From contig NZ_JADBEF010000001.1 of NCBI RefSeq assembly GCF_014873535.1, positions 3,658,001-3,722,000 of the forward strand: a stretch of 64,000 bases of DNA. Reading direction: 5' to 3'. The notes beneath the pieces are model-generated. The model saw only the letters and a program-made list of their open reading frames with translations. It did not search any database and was not told the origin of the DNA. The translations under genes and the position numbers were made by a program. The DNA comes from Nonomuraea africana (GTDB lineage: Bacteria > Actinomycetota > Actinomycetes > Streptosporangiales > Streptosporangiaceae). Below are positions 51,584 through 62,155 of this stretch, one piece after another. Within the stretch, counting starts at the first letter, position 1. The number at the start of each line of letters is the position of its first letter.

Positions 51584-51946
51584 TCAGACATTGAATCCTA
51601 GCATACGCAACTGGTCACGTCCGTCGTCGGTGATCTTGTCAGGACCCCACGGCGGCAGCCACACCCAGTTGATCTTCACGTCGGACACCATGCCGTCGAG
51701 GGCGGAGTGCGCCTGGTCCTCGATGACGTCGGTCAGCGGGCAGGCCGCGCTGGTCAGCGTCATGTCGATGGTGGCCACCGGCTGGCCGCCCTCGCCGGGG
51801 TCGAGGTTGAGGCCGTAGATGAGGCCCAGGTCGACGACGTTGATCCCGAGCTCGGGGTCGACGACGTCCTTGAGCGCCTCCATGACCTCCTCGACGGTCG
51901 TGTCACCGTCGTACGCCGTGGTCGGGGTTTCCACCGGCTTGCTCAT
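51584..51946 (-). CDS. sufT: SufT-like MIP18-family Fe-S assembly factor
   Basis: 120 residues. MIP18/DUF59 features: VMEALKDVVDPELGINVVDLGLIYGL and the cysteine in SAACPLTDVIEDQ. It helps mature or repair Fe-S proteins. It ends the suf operon. Confidence 0.93.
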   Translation of the reverse strand: MSKPVETPTTAYDGDTTVEEVMEALKDVVDPELGINVVDLGLIYGLNLDPGEGGQPVATIDMTLTSAACPLTDVIEDQAHSALDGMVSDVKINWVWLPPWGPDKITDDGRDQLRMLGFNV

Positions 51947-51949
51947 CTC

Positions 51950-52384
51950 TTAGGCACTCCTCACAACAGCGTCCTTGTAGGCCATCCAGGACAACAGCGC
52001 GCACTTGACGCGCGCCGGGAACTTGGCCACGCCCGCGAACGCGACCGCGTCGCCGAGCACGTCCTCGTCGGCCTCCACCTGGCCCCTGCCCTGCATGAGC
52101 CGGGTGAACTCGTCCACCACCGACAGCGATTCCTCGACCGTCGAGCCGGTGGCCAGCTCGTGCAGCACCGAGGCCGCGGCCTGGCTGATGGAGCAGCCCT
52201 GCCCGTCGTAGGAGACGTCCTCGATCTTGCCGCCGTCGCCGACCTTGACCCTGAGCGTGATCTCGTCGCCGCACGTCGGGTTCACGTGGTGGACCTCGGC
52301 GTCGTACGGCTCACGCAGCCCCCGCCCCTGCGGGTGCTTGTAGTGCTCCAGGATCAGCTCCTGGTACATCGACTCGGCGATCAT
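51950..52384 (-). CDS. sufU: SufU zinc-dependent sulfurtransferase
   Basis: 144 residues. Conserved cysteines in NPTCGDE, GQGCSISQA and VKCALLSW bind zinc and accept sulfur from SufS. It starts two bases after the sufS stop region and three bases before sufT. Confidence 0.95.
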   Translation of the reverse strand: MIAESMYQELILEHYKHPQGRGLREPYDAEVHHVNPTCGDEITLRVKVGDGGKIEDVSYDGQGCSISQAAASVLHELATGSTVEESLSVVDEFTRLMQGRGQVEADEDVLGDAVAFAGVAKFPARVKCALLSWMAYKDAVVRSA

Positions 52385-52385
52385 G

Positions 52386-53639
52386 TCAGGCGAACACCTT
52401 CTGCACGTGGTGAAGACCCTTCACCAGGGCGTCGATCTCGCCCGTGGTGTTGTACAGGTAGAACGACGCCCGCGTCGTCGCGGGTATTCCGAACCTCAGG
52501 TGGAGCGGCCGCGCGCAGTGGTGCCCGACCCGTACGGCGACGCCGAACTGGTCGTCGAGGATCTGCCCCACGTCGTGCGGGTGGATGCCCTCCATCGTGA
52601 AGGAGACCGTGCCGCCCCTGTCGTCCAGGCCCGTGGGCCCGACGACGCGCAGGGTGGGCACCTCGAGCAGCGCCTCCAGCGCGTAGGCCGTCAGCCCGCG
52701 CTCGTGCGCCTCGACGGCCGCCATGCCGGCCTCGCTGAGGTAGTCGACCGCCGCGCCGAGCCCGATGGCCTCGACGATCGGCGGCGTGCCCGCCTCGAAC
52801 TTGTGCGGGACCGGCGCGTAGGTCGAGCGGTCCATCCAGACCGCCTCGATCATCTCGCCGCCGCCCAGGAACGGGGGCATGGCCTCCAGCAATTCGCCGC
52901 GCCCCCAGAGCACGCCGATGCCGGAGGGCCCGAGCATCTTGTGCCCGGTGAAGGCGACGAAGTCGGCGCCGAGCCCTGCCAGGTCGACGGGGTGGTGCGG
53001 GACCGACTGCGAGGCGTCGAGCATCACCAGGGCGCCGACCTCACGGGCGCGGCGCACGATCTCGGCGACCGGGTTGACGGTGCCGAGCACGTTCGACTGG
53101 TGCGCGACCGAAATGATCTTCGTCCGCTCGGTGATGACGCCGTCGGCCAGGTCGAGCCTGCCCTCGTCGGTCACGCCGAACCACTTGAGCGTCGCCCCCG
53201 TGCGCTGCACGAGCATCTGCCAGGGGACGATGTTGGAGTGGTGCTCCATCTCGGAGATGACGATCTCGTCACCGGGGCCGAGCGTGAAGCGCGGGTCCTC
53301 GTTGATGCGGTTACCGAAGGAGTAGGCGACCAGGTTGAGCGCTTCGGAGGCGTTCTTGGTGAAGATGATCTCGTCGCGGCTGGGCGCGCCCACGAACGCG
53401 GCGACCTTGTCGCGCGCGCCCTCGTAGGCCTCGGTCGACTCGGTGCCGAGCGCGTGGTGAGCCCGCCCCACATTGCTGTAGTGCATCGCGAAGTGGTCGC
53501 GCATGGTCTCGATGACCTGCGTGGGCTTCTGCGACGAGTTGCCCGAGTCGAGGTAGACCAGCGGGCGGCCGCCGGGCAGCTCGCGGGCGAGGACAGGAAA
53601 GTCCTTCCTGACCCTCTCCACGTCGAACACAGCGTTCAT
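52386..53639 (-). CDS. sufS: SufS cysteine desulfurase
   Basis: 417 residues from the ATG at 53639. PLP lysine in FTGHKMLGPSGIG and catalytic cysteine in VGHHCARPLHL. It releases sulfur from cysteine and passes it to SufU. A 90-base gap separates it from sufC, the largest inside the operon. Confidence 0.97.
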   Translation of the reverse strand: MNAVFDVERVRKDFPVLARELPGGRPLVYLDSGNSSQKPTQVIETMRDHFAMHYSNVGRAHHALGTESTEAYEGARDKVAAFVGAPSRDEIIFTKNASEALNLVAYSFGNRINEDPRFTLGPGDEIVISEMEHHSNIVPWQMLVQRTGATLKWFGVTDEGRLDLADGVITERTKIISVAHQSNVLGTVNPVAEIVRRAREVGALVMLDASQSVPHHPVDLAGLGADFVAFTGHKMLGPSGIGVLWGRGELLEAMPPFLGGGEMIEAVWMDRSTYAPVPHKFEAGTPPIVEAIGLGAAVDYLSEAGMAAVEAHERGLTAYALEALLEVPTLRVVGPTGLDDRGGTVSFTMEGIHPHDVGQILDDQFGVAVRVGHHCARPLHLRFGIPATTRASFYLYNTTGEIDALVKGLHHVQKVFA

Positions 53640-53729
53640 CAGTCGCTCACCACTCCTCATTCGCTTCGCGGACCCGATCGTTCCTCACGGGTCCACTCCG
53701 CTCACTGCGTCGGGCTCGCTCCCGGGTCA

Positions 53730-54476
53730 TCAGGCCGTCGCCTTCGTGTACTGCTCGTAACCCTCGGCTTCGAGCTTCTCGGCCAGCTCGGGACCGCCCT
53801 CCTCGACGATCCGGCCGCCGGCGAAGACGTGCACGAAGTCGGGCTTCACGTAGCGCAGGATGCGGGTGTAGTGCGTGATCAGGAGCACGCCCGTCTCGCC
53901 CGAGGCGCGGAAGCGGTTGATGCCCTCGGAGACCACGCGAAGGGCGTCGACGTCGAGGCCGGAGTCGGTCTCGTCGAGGACGGCGATCTTCGGCTTGAGC
54001 AGTTCGAGCTGCAGGATCTCGTGGCGCTTCTTCTCACCGCCGGAGAAGCCCTCGTTGACGTTGCGGGTGGCGAAGGCCGGGTCGATGGCCAGGCCGTCCA
54101 TGCCGGTCTTCAGGTCCTTGCTGAACTGGCGCAGCTTGGGCGCCTCGCCGCGCACCGCGGTGACGGCCGAGCGCAGGAAGTTGGAGACGCTGACGCCGGG
54201 GACCTCGACCGGGTACTGCATGGCGAGGAACAGGCCCGCCCGGGCGCGCTCGTCGACCGTCAGCTCCAGCAGGTCGACGCCGTCGAGCAGGACCTGGCCG
54301 CCGGTGATCGTGTACTTGGGGTGGCCCGCGATCGCGTAGGCGAGCGTCGACTTGCCCGAACCGTTGGGGCCCATGATGGCGTGGGTCTCGCCGGCCTTCA
54401 CGGTCAGGTTGACGCCCTTCAGGATCTCCTTGTCGGCGACGGAGACCTGCAGGTCACGAATCTCAAGGGTGGACAC
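53730..54476 (-). CDS. sufC: SufC Fe-S assembly ATPase
   Basis: 248 residues from a GTG with GGAG eight bases upstream. Walker A GPNGSGKST, signature FSGGEKKRHEILQL and Walker B IAVLDETDSGLD. It powers the SufBCD scaffold. Confidence 0.97.
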   Translation of the reverse strand: MSTLEIRDLQVSVADKEILKGVNLTVKAGETHAIMGPNGSGKSTLAYAIAGHPKYTITGGQVLLDGVDLLELTVDERARAGLFLAMQYPVEVPGVSVSNFLRSAVTAVRGEAPKLRQFSKDLKTGMDGLAIDPAFATRNVNEGFSGGEKKRHEILQLELLKPKIAVLDETDSGLDVDALRVVSEGINRFRASGETGVLLITHYTRILRYVKPDFVHVFAGGRIVEEGGPELAEKLEAEGYEQYTKATA

Positions 54477-54478
54477 TG

Positions 54479-54796
54479 TTATGACTCCTTCGAGAGCGAG
54501 ACGAGGACGTCGTCGCCGTCGATCTTCACTCGGTAAACGTTCACGGGCTTGGTGGCGGGCGGACCCGTCGGCTTGCCTGACCGCACGTCGAAACACGAAC
54601 CGTGCAGCCAGCACTCGAGGGTCCCGTCGTAGACCTCGCCCTCGCTCAGCTTCACCTCGGCGTGGGAACAGACGTCGTGCAGGGCGAAGACCTCCTCGCC
54701 CTTGCGGACCAGCGCCACGGGGGTCTCCCCCACCTCGACGCCGATGACGCCCGCGTCGGGGATGTCACTGACCTTGCAGACCTTCTCGTAGCTCAC
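54479..54796 (-). CDS. Rieske 2Fe-2S ferredoxin-like protein of the suf operon
   Basis: 105 residues from a GTG overlapping the sufD stop (GTGA). The Rieske ligands are Cys/His in DVCSHAEV and CWLHGS. A small non-haem Rieske protein between sufD and sufC is typical of actinobacteria. It probably donates electrons during cluster assembly or acts with an outside oxygenase. Confidence 0.93.
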   Translation of the reverse strand: MSYEKVCKVSDIPDAGVIGVEVGETPVALVRKGEEVFALHDVCSHAEVKLSEGEVYDGTLECWLHGSCFDVRSGKPTGPPATKPVNVYRVKIDGDDVLVSLSKES

Positions 54797-55917
54797 TTCT
54801 CGAGCTCCGCCTCGATCTTGGCGAGCACCCGCTCACGCAGCTCGGGAACGGAGATCTTCTCCACCAGCTGACCCAGGAAGCCCCTGATGACCAGGCGGCG
54901 CGCCTCGTCCACCGGGATGCCGCGGGCCTGGAGGTAGAACAGGTGCTCGTCGTCGAGCCGGCCCGACGTCGAGGCGTGACCCGCTCCCGCGACCTCACCG
55001 GTGAGGATCTCGAGGTTGGGCACCGAGTCGGCGCGGGCGCCGTCGGTGAGGAGCAGATTGCGGTTGCGCTCGTAGGTGTCGGTGCCCTCGGCCTCGACCC
55101 TGATGATCACGTCGCCGATCCAGACCGCGTGGGCGTCCTCGCCCTGCAGGGCGCCGCGGTAGTCGACGTGGCTCTTGCAGTTGGGCGTGGAGTGGTCGAC
55201 CAGGAGGCGGTGCTCCAGGTGCTGGCCCGCGTCGACGAAGTAGACGCCCGCCAGGTCGGCGTCGCCGCCCTGCGCGGTGTAGGAGACGCTGGGCGACAGC
55301 CGGACGAGGTCGCCGCCCAGGGTCACCACGAAGCTGCGGAAGGTCGCGTCCTTGGCCAGCTGGGCGTGGTGCTGGGAGACGTGCACGGCGTCGTCGGCCC
55401 AGTCCTGCAGGCTGATGACCTTCAGCGTGGCGCCGTCGCCCACGACGAACTCGACGTTGTCGGCGTAGACCGCGCTGCCCTGGTGGTCGAGGACGACCAC
55501 GGCCTCGGCCATCGGCTCGACCTTGACCACGATGTGGCCGTAGGCGGCGCCGGCGGTGCCGCCGCCGCGCAGCTCGATCTGGATCGGCTCGGCCGGCACG
55601 GCCTCCTTGGGCACGGTCACGACCAGCGCCTTCTCGAAGGCGTTGTAGGCCTGTGCGCTGACCCTGTCGGTGGGCGCGAACGCCTGGCCGACCCTGGCGT
55701 CGTCGCGGCCGACCCACTCGGCGGTGACGCCCGCCGGGGTGTAGGCCTGGGTGACGACCTGGCCGGTCACCTCGGCGGTGCCGTCGTGCAGGCCCTTCAG
55801 CCGCGAGAGCGGCGTGAAGCGCCACTTCTCCTCGCGCCCGGTCGGCACGGCGAAGTCGTCGACGTTGTAGGACGACTTCTCGTGCAGGGTCGACAGGGGC
55901 TTCTCGTTCAGGCCCAT
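54793..55917 (-). CDS. sufD: SufD scaffold subunit
   Basis: 374 residues. The start ATG shares one base with the sufB stop. The beta-helix core region (YFVDAGQHLEHRLLVDHSTPNCKSHVDYRG) and C-terminal DDEHLFYLQARGIP are diagnostic. It pairs with SufB and SufC in cluster assembly. Confidence 0.96.
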   Translation of the reverse strand: MGLNEKPLSTLHEKSSYNVDDFAVPTGREEKWRFTPLSRLKGLHDGTAEVTGQVVTQAYTPAGVTAEWVGRDDARVGQAFAPTDRVSAQAYNAFEKALVVTVPKEAVPAEPIQIELRGGGTAGAAYGHIVVKVEPMAEAVVVLDHQGSAVYADNVEFVVGDGATLKVISLQDWADDAVHVSQHHAQLAKDATFRSFVVTLGGDLVRLSPSVSYTAQGGDADLAGVYFVDAGQHLEHRLLVDHSTPNCKSHVDYRGALQGEDAHAVWIGDVIIRVEAEGTDTYERNRNLLLTDGARADSVPNLEILTGEVAGAGHASTSGRLDDEHLFYLQARGIPVDEARRLVIRGFLGQLVEKISVPELRERVLAKIEAELEK

Positions 55918-57329
55918 CAGCCGACGGCTCCTTCCATCTGCAGCTCGATCAGGCGGTTCAGCTCGAGGGCGTACTCCATCGGCAGCTCGCGCGCGATCGG
56001 CTCGACGAAGCCGCGCACGATCATCGCCATCGCCTCGTCCTCCTCGAGCCCGCGGCTCATGAGGTAGAACAGCTGATCCTCGCTGACCTTGGAGACCGTG
56101 GCCTCGTGCCCCATCGAGACGTCGTCCTCGCGGACGTCGACGTAGGGGTAGGTGTCGGAGCGGCTGATCTGGTCGACGAGCAGCGCGTCGCACTTGACCG
56201 TGGAGGCGGAGCCGTGGGCGCCCTCCTCGATCTGGACCAGGCCGCGGTAGGAGGTGCGACCGCCGCCGCGCGCCACCGACTTGGAGATCACGCTGGAGGA
56301 GGTGTTGGGCGCCAGGTGGACCATCTTGGACCCGGCGTCCTGGTGCTGGCCCTCGCCGGCGAAGGCGACGCTCAGCGTCTCGCCCTTGGCGTGCTCGCCC
56401 ATCAGGTAGACGGCCGGGTACTTCATGGTGACCTTGGAGCCGATGTTGCCGTCGATCCACTCCATGGTCGCGCCCTCGTAGGCGACGGCGCGCTTGGTGA
56501 CCAGGTTGTAGACGTTGTTCGACCAGTTCTGGATGGTCGTGTAACGGCAGCGGGCGTTCTTCTTCACGATGATCTCGACGACCGCGGAGTGCAGCGAGTC
56601 GCTGGAGTAGATCGGCGCGGTGCAGCCCTCGACGTAGTGGACGTAGGAGTTCTCGTCCACGATGATCAGGGTCCGCTCGAACTGGCCCATGTTCTCGGTG
56701 TTGATCCGGAAGTAGGCCTGCAGCGGGATCTCGACCTCGACGTTCGGCGGCACGTAGATGAACGAGCCACCCGACCAGGTCGCGGTGTTGAGCGCGGCGA
56801 ACTTGTTGTCGCCGACCGGGATGACCGAGCCGAAGTACTCCTTGAAGAGCTCCTCGTGCTCCTTCAGGCCCGTGTCTGTGTCGACGAAGATGACGCCCTT
56901 CTCCTCGAGGTCCTCACGGATCTTGTGATAGACGACCTCGGACTCGTACTGGGCGGCGACACCGGCGATGAGGCGCTGCTTCTCCGCCTCGGGGATGCCG
57001 AGCTTGTCGTAGGTGTTCTTGATGTCCTCGGGCAGCTCGTCCCAGGAGGCGGCCTGCTTCTCCGTGGAGCGGACGAAGTACTTGATGTTGTCGAAGTCGA
57101 TGCCCGTGAGGTCGGAGCCCCACGTGGGCAGCGGCTTCTTGCCGAACAGCCGGAGGCCCTTCAGGCGAAGGTCGAGCATCCACTCCGGCTCGTTCTTGAG
57201 CGCGGAGATGTTGCGGACGACCTCCTCGGACAGGCCGCGCTTGGCCACGGCGCCCGCGGCGTCCGAGTCGGCCCAGCCGAACTTGTAATTCCCGAGGCCT
57301 TCCAGCTCCGGGCGGTCGGTGACAGTCAC
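55917..57329 (-). CDS. sufB: SufB scaffold subunit
   Basis: 470 residues from a GTG overlapping the sufR stop. SufB features: [43 protein letters not shown] and [15 protein letters not shown] with the cluster-binding cysteine. It builds the nascent Fe-S cluster. Confidence 0.97.
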   Translation of the reverse strand: MTVTDRPELEGLGNYKFGWADSDAAGAVAKRGLSEEVVRNISALKNEPEWMLDLRLKGLRLFGKKPLPTWGSDLTGIDFDNIKYFVRSTEKQAASWDELPEDIKNTYDKLGIPEAEKQRLIAGVAAQYESEVVYHKIREDLEEKGVIFVDTDTGLKEHEELFKEYFGSVIPVGDNKFAALNTATWSGGSFIYVPPNVEVEIPLQAYFRINTENMGQFERTLIIVDENSYVHYVEGCTAPIYSSDSLHSAVVEIIVKKNARCRYTTIQNWSNNVYNLVTKRAVAYEGATMEWIDGNIGSKVTMKYPAVYLMGEHAKGETLSVAFAGEGQHQDAGSKMVHLAPNTSSSVISKSVARGGGRTSYRGLVQIEEGAHGSASTVKCDALLVDQISRSDTYPYVDVREDDVSMGHEATVSKVSEDQLFYLMSRGLEEDEAMAMIVRGFVEPIARELPMEYALELNRLIELQMEGAVG

Positions 57330-58018
57330 CTTCCGGTCTCCTTGCTCTCTTTTATCCGTACGGGGCTCACATGGGTGGTGCAGACCCCGTCGCCATGTGC
57401 GATGGTGGCCAGGCGCTGCACCGGGGTGCCGAGCAGTTGCGCGAACGCCTCCGTCTCGGCCTCACACAGCTGCGGGAACTCCGCCGCCGCGTGCGCCACC
57501 GGGCAGTGGTGCTGGCAGAGCTGGTCGCCGCCGGACTGGGCCTTGCTGGCCGAGGCGGCGTAACCGTCCGCCGACAGCGCCTGGGCCAGCACCTGAACGC
57601 GCTGGTCTTCCGGCACTGTCCGCATGACCGGCTCGAGCCGCTGCAGCAGGCCCTCGACCTGCGAGCGGGCGAACTCGGTCACCGCTTCCTCGCCCATGCG
57701 CTCGGCCAGGAAGCGCAGCGCGCTGCCGGCGAGATCGTCATAGGCGTGCTCGAAAGCACTGCGCCCCGCGTCGGTGATGGCGAACAGCTTGGCCGGCCGC
57801 CCTCTCCCGCGCTGCCCGCGCGGGAGCACGGTGCGAGGCTCGATCATCCCGTCGGCCAGCAGCGCGTCGAGATGACGGCGGACGGCGGCGGGCGTCAGCC
57901 CGAGCCGCTCACCGAGCGCGGCGGCCGTGACGGGACCGTGCTCCAGGATAAGCCGCGCGACGCGCGCACGAGTGCTGCGCTCGCTTCCCGGCTCGATCGA
58001 GGAGGTCACGTTTTTCAC
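57326..58018 (-). CDS. sufR: SufR-type Fe-S-sensing repressor
   Basis: 230 residues, GTG start within its own operator, so the mRNA may be leaderless. Winged helix: [27 protein letters not shown]. Cluster cysteines: CQHHCPV and a later Cys in QLCEAE. SufR represses the suf operon when it holds a 4Fe-4S cluster. It is the first gene of the operon. Confidence 0.95.
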   Translation of the reverse strand: MKNVTSSIEPGSERSTRARVARLILEHGPVTAAALGERLGLTPAAVRRHLDALLADGMIEPRTVLPRGQRGRGRPAKLFAITDAGRSAFEHAYDDLAGSALRFLAERMGEEAVTEFARSQVEGLLQRLEPVMRTVPEDQRVQVLAQALSADGYAASASKAQSGGDQLCQHHCPVAHAAAEFPQLCEAETEAFAQLLGTPVQRLATIAHGDGVCTTHVSPVRIKESKETGR

Positions 58019-58029
58019 AACATCAGTGT
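58015..58029 (-). promoter_or_regulatory. SufR operator
   Basis: Read on the minus strand, ACACT-N5-TGTGA, the palindrome reported for mycobacterial SufR. It overlaps the sufR start codon. Confidence 0.8.
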
Positions 58030-58080
58030 GCCGTAATTCCTTCCCGCTTCACAAACGAATGGGAATGCAATTTCTCACGC

Positions 58081-58097
58081 AGGTAAGCCTTACCTAA
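58081..58097 (-). promoter_or_regulatory. Iron box (IdeR/DtxR-type site) upstream of the suf operon
   Basis: AGGTAAGCCTTACCT, a perfect palindrome around one base, matching 15 of 19 positions of the iron-box consensus TTAGGTTAGGCTAACCTAA on the minus strand. It lies 63-79 bases before sufR and overlaps the MFS gene stop. Confidence 0.72.
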
Positions 58098-59313
58098 CTG
58101 CGAAAACGCGTCCCCGACCGAGCAGAATGAAGATCAGGAGTGAGCCGACGATGAGCGCCAGCATGACCACGGCCATGGGCACCGCGCTGCCGGAGCCGGC
58201 CAGGCCCACCAGAGGGGCGGCCACCGCGCCGAAGGCGAACTGCAGCACGCCGAGGAGGGCGGAGGCGCTGCCCGCGATCTGCTGGGGCTGGCCCGCGAGC
58301 GCCAGCGCGCCGGTGCCCGGCAGCACCAGGCCCGCGCCGCACATTATGACGAACAGCGCGGCCACCACGCCGGCCAGGCCGAGGCCCATGGTCGCGGCCA
58401 GCACCAGCAGCGCGCCGCCCGCCAGGCTGACGAACAGGCCGATCAACACCAGGCGGGCGGGCGGCACCCGGCCCGCGAGCCTGCCGCCGACCTGCGCCAT
58501 GATCGTCAGGCCGAAGGCGTTGAGCCCGAAGACGAGCGAGAACTGCTGCGGCGAGGCGCCGTACACCTCCTGCAGCACGAACGGCGAGCCGGAGATGTAG
58601 GCGAACATGCCGGCGAAGGCCAGCCCCGCGGCCAGCGAGCAGGCCATGAAGGACCGGTCGCCGAGCAGCCGCCAGAACGTGGCCGCGGTGTGCCTCAGCC
58701 CACCGCCCTCCCTGTCCTCGGCGGGCAGCGTCTCCTTGACACCCGGCAGTACGGCCAGCAGCAGCACCAGGCCCGCCAGGCTGAGCGCCACGAAGATGCC
58801 GCGCCAGGAGGTGAAGGAGAGCAGCTGGGCGCCCGCGATCGGGGCGAGGATCGGGGCCAGCCCGCTGACCAGCATGAGGGTGGCGAAGATGCGGGCGATG
58901 GCGGCGCCGTCGTAGAGGTCGCGCACCACGGCGCGGACGATCACCAGCGCGGCCCCGCCCATGACGCCCTGCGCCAGGCGCAGCACGATCAGCGCGGTCA
59001 CCGAGGGGGCGAAGGCGCACAGCAAGGAGGCCAGCGTGTAGCCGGCGACGCCGACGATCAGCGGGATGCGGCGCCCGTGGACGTCGCTCAGCGGCCCCGC
59101 CAGCACCTGGCCGATGCTGACGCCGACGAGACAGGCCGTCAGCGTGAGCTGCACCTGCGCGGGCGCGGAGAGCATCTCCGTGGTGATGGCGGGCAGCGCG
59201 GGAAGGTACATGTCGATCGAGAGCGGGCCGATGGCCGACAGCGCCCCCAGGATCAGCAGCAGCAGTCCGCGGCGGTTCCCCCTGACAGCAGGTGCGGCTT
59301 CTGCCACGGACAT
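58090..59313 (-). CDS. Bcr/CflA-type MFS drug exporter
   Basis: 407 residues, about 12 TM helices. The signature LSIDMYLPALPAITTEM near the N-terminus and GPLSDVHGRRIPLIVG between helices 2 and 3 are typical of the Bcr/CflA subfamily, which exports antibiotics or other small molecules by proton exchange. Its stop lies in the sufR promoter region. Confidence 0.93.
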   Translation of the reverse strand: MSVAEAAPAVRGNRRGLLLLILGALSAIGPLSIDMYLPALPAITTEMLSAPAQVQLTLTACLVGVSIGQVLAGPLSDVHGRRIPLIVGVAGYTLASLLCAFAPSVTALIVLRLAQGVMGGAALVIVRAVVRDLYDGAAIARIFATLMLVSGLAPILAPIAGAQLLSFTSWRGIFVALSLAGLVLLLAVLPGVKETLPAEDREGGGLRHTAATFWRLLGDRSFMACSLAAGLAFAGMFAYISGSPFVLQEVYGASPQQFSLVFGLNAFGLTIMAQVGGRLAGRVPPARLVLIGLFVSLAGGALLVLAATMGLGLAGVVAALFVIMCGAGLVLPGTGALALAGQPQQIAGSASALLGVLQFAFGAVAAPLVGLAGSGSAVPMAVVMLALIVGSLLIFILLGRGRVFAVR

Positions 59314-59407
59314 GCCTGAACCCCTCCCCCTCGTAGGCCGTGACCCACGAGGGCCGAGGGATCAAACCACCATCTGGTCCGCCGAATTCCCGAATTTCGG
59401 GTGATTC

Positions 59408-60184
59408 TCACGCGGTTTCGGTGAGCTGGATCACGGAGAGCGCGGCGCCCTGCGGATCGATGAGCATGCCGAACCTGCCGGGCGGTGAGTCCATGGAGTC
59501 GATGAGAATCGTCGCGCCCAGCGACTGCGCCTTGGAGATCGTGGCGTCGAGGTCGGCGACCGCGAAGTAGGTCGCCCAGTGCGAGGGCGTGCCCTCGGGG
59601 TAGTTGGGCGACATCTCGATCATCCCGGCGATGCTCTTGTCGTCCACCAGCCACTCGGTGTAGGTCATGCCCTCCATCGCGGTCCGCTTGGGGGTCCAGC
59701 CGAAGACGGTGGTGTAGAAGCTGGTGGCCGCCTCAGGGTCGCGGGTGACCAGCTCGTTCCAGCAGAACGCGCCCGGCTCGTTGACCAGTTCCGCGCCCTT
59801 GTGGTTGCCCGCCTCCCAGACGGAGAAGAAGGAGCCGTCGCCGCCCTGGAAGACGGCCATCGTGCCCTCGTCGAAGACCCGCATGGGCTCCATGACCACG
59901 GTCCCGCCCGCGTTCTTCACGCGGTCGGCGGTGACGGCGGCGTCCTCGGTGGCGACGTAGACGTTCCAGACGGGAGGCATCCCCTCCGCCATGATCGGGC
60001 CGACGCCCGCGACCCTCTTGCCGTTGTGTACGAACTGCCCGTAGCCACCGGCGGCGGGATCGTCGACCATCTCGGCGCTCCAGCCGAAGATCTCGCCGTA
60101 GAAGGCGACCGACGCCTGGACGTCGGGGCTCGACAGGTCGACCCAGCACGGGACGCCCGCCTCGTAACTACTACGAACCGACAT
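59408..60184 (-). CDS. VOC-family (glyoxalase-like) protein, two domains
   Basis: 258 residues from an ATG with a strong AGGAGG seven bases upstream; an earlier start lacks this. Two VOC repeats are visible: VPCWVDLSSPDVQASVAFYGEIFGW and FCWNELVTRDPEAATSFYTTVFGW. Metal sites are not obvious in either, so it may bind ligand rather than catalyse. Substrate unknown. Confidence 0.9.
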   Translation of the reverse strand: MSVRSSYEAGVPCWVDLSSPDVQASVAFYGEIFGWSAEMVDDPAAGGYGQFVHNGKRVAGVGPIMAEGMPPVWNVYVATEDAAVTADRVKNAGGTVVMEPMRVFDEGTMAVFQGGDGSFFSVWEAGNHKGAELVNEPGAFCWNELVTRDPEAATSFYTTVFGWTPKRTAMEGMTYTEWLVDDKSIAGMIEMSPNYPEGTPSHWATYFAVADLDATISKAQSLGATILIDSMDSPPGRFGMLIDPQGAALSVIQLTETA

Positions 60185-60332
60185 ATCACTACCTCCTGTC
60201 GCCTCACAGACAACCACGTGAGGAAGGTCACATCAGCTCACTTGGCTGCCTCTTTAGCGATTTCTCGGCAACGAATGTGCTCGTGGCCGCCTGCCGCGCT
60301 GACCGCGCCATGGTGTCCCTAAACTCGTGGCC

Positions 60333-61237
<905 letters not shown>

Positions 61238-61241
<4 letters not shown>

Positions 61242-62005
61242 CCACCCTCGATCTGACCCCCGCCCCGGGGGCCGCGCCGTTCCCGCGCATGGTTCTGGCG
61301 CAGGCGGGAGCCGAGGCGCGGGCGATCCTGCGCAACGGCGAGCAGCTGCTGCTCACCCTGATCATCCCGGTGCTGCTGCTGGTCGGGTTCTCGCTGGCGC
61401 CCCTGGTCGACGTCGGCGAGGGGCCACGGGTCGACTTCCTGACGCCGGGCGTGCTGGCGCTGGCGATCATGTCGACGGCCTTCACCGGACAGGCGATCGC
61501 GACCGGCTTCGAGCGGCGCTACGGCGTGCTGAAGCGGCTCGGCGCCACCCCGCTGTCCAGGACCGGGCTGCTGCTGGCCAAGACGCTCGCGGTCGTCGGG
61601 GTCGAGCTGCTGCAGGCCGCGGTGATCGTGGCGGTGGCTCTGGCGCTGGGCTGGCAGCCGCGCGGTTCCGTCGGCGCGGCCGTCCTGCTCGTGCTGCTCG
61701 GCACCGCCGCCTTCAGCGGGCTCGGGCTGCTGATGGCGGGCGTGCTGCGCGCCGAGGCGACGCTGGCCGCGGCCAACCTGGTCTACCTGGTGCTGCTGGG
61801 CTGCGGCGGGGTGATCTTTCCGCTCTCGGTCTTCCCCGACAGCGTGGAGCCCGCGCTGGCGCTGCTGCCGATCTCGGCGCTGACCGGCGGGCTGCGGGCG
61901 GTGCTGGCCGCGGGCGCGGCGCTGCCGCTGGGCGCGGCGGCGGTGCTCGTGGCGTGGGCGGCGCTCACGCTGGCCCTCGCGTCGCGCACCTTCCGCTGGG
62001 AGTAG
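61238..62005 (+). CDS. ABC-2 type exporter permease (DrrB-like)
   Basis: 255 residues with about six TM helices, beginning PRMVLAQAGAEARAILRNGEQLLLTLIIPVLLL. The ABC-2 signature AIATGFERRYGVLKRLGATPLSR is present. With the preceding ATPase it forms a two-gene exporter; the substrate is unknown. Confidence 0.93.
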
Positions 62006-62046
62006 CCCCACCCACCGCGCCATCTCGCAAACCACCGGGGCCACCC

Positions 62047-62103
62047 CGGAAAGCGCTGGGGCCGCCTCGGGAAAGCGCCAGGGTCGCCTCGGAAAAGGGT
62101 CGG
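62047..62103. repeat. Short degenerate tandem repeat
   Basis: Two ~21-base units of form CGGAAAGCGCTGGGGCCGCCT, with mismatches, plus a truncated third, in the gap between the exporter permease and the EamA gene. No protein or RNA gene is recognised here. Confidence 0.5.
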
Positions 62104-62155
62104 TGGCGCGGAGTAAGCTCGACACCTTCTGTACCTGATCCTCCCGAGGAGTCCC

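Noticed and set aside
47607..51594. 700-800-codon plus-strand frames opposite hisG, manA and the helicase
   Set aside because: Highly repetitive Arg/Gly/Ala translation with no motif; the opposite strand encodes clear hisG, hisE, manA and DEAD-box proteins.
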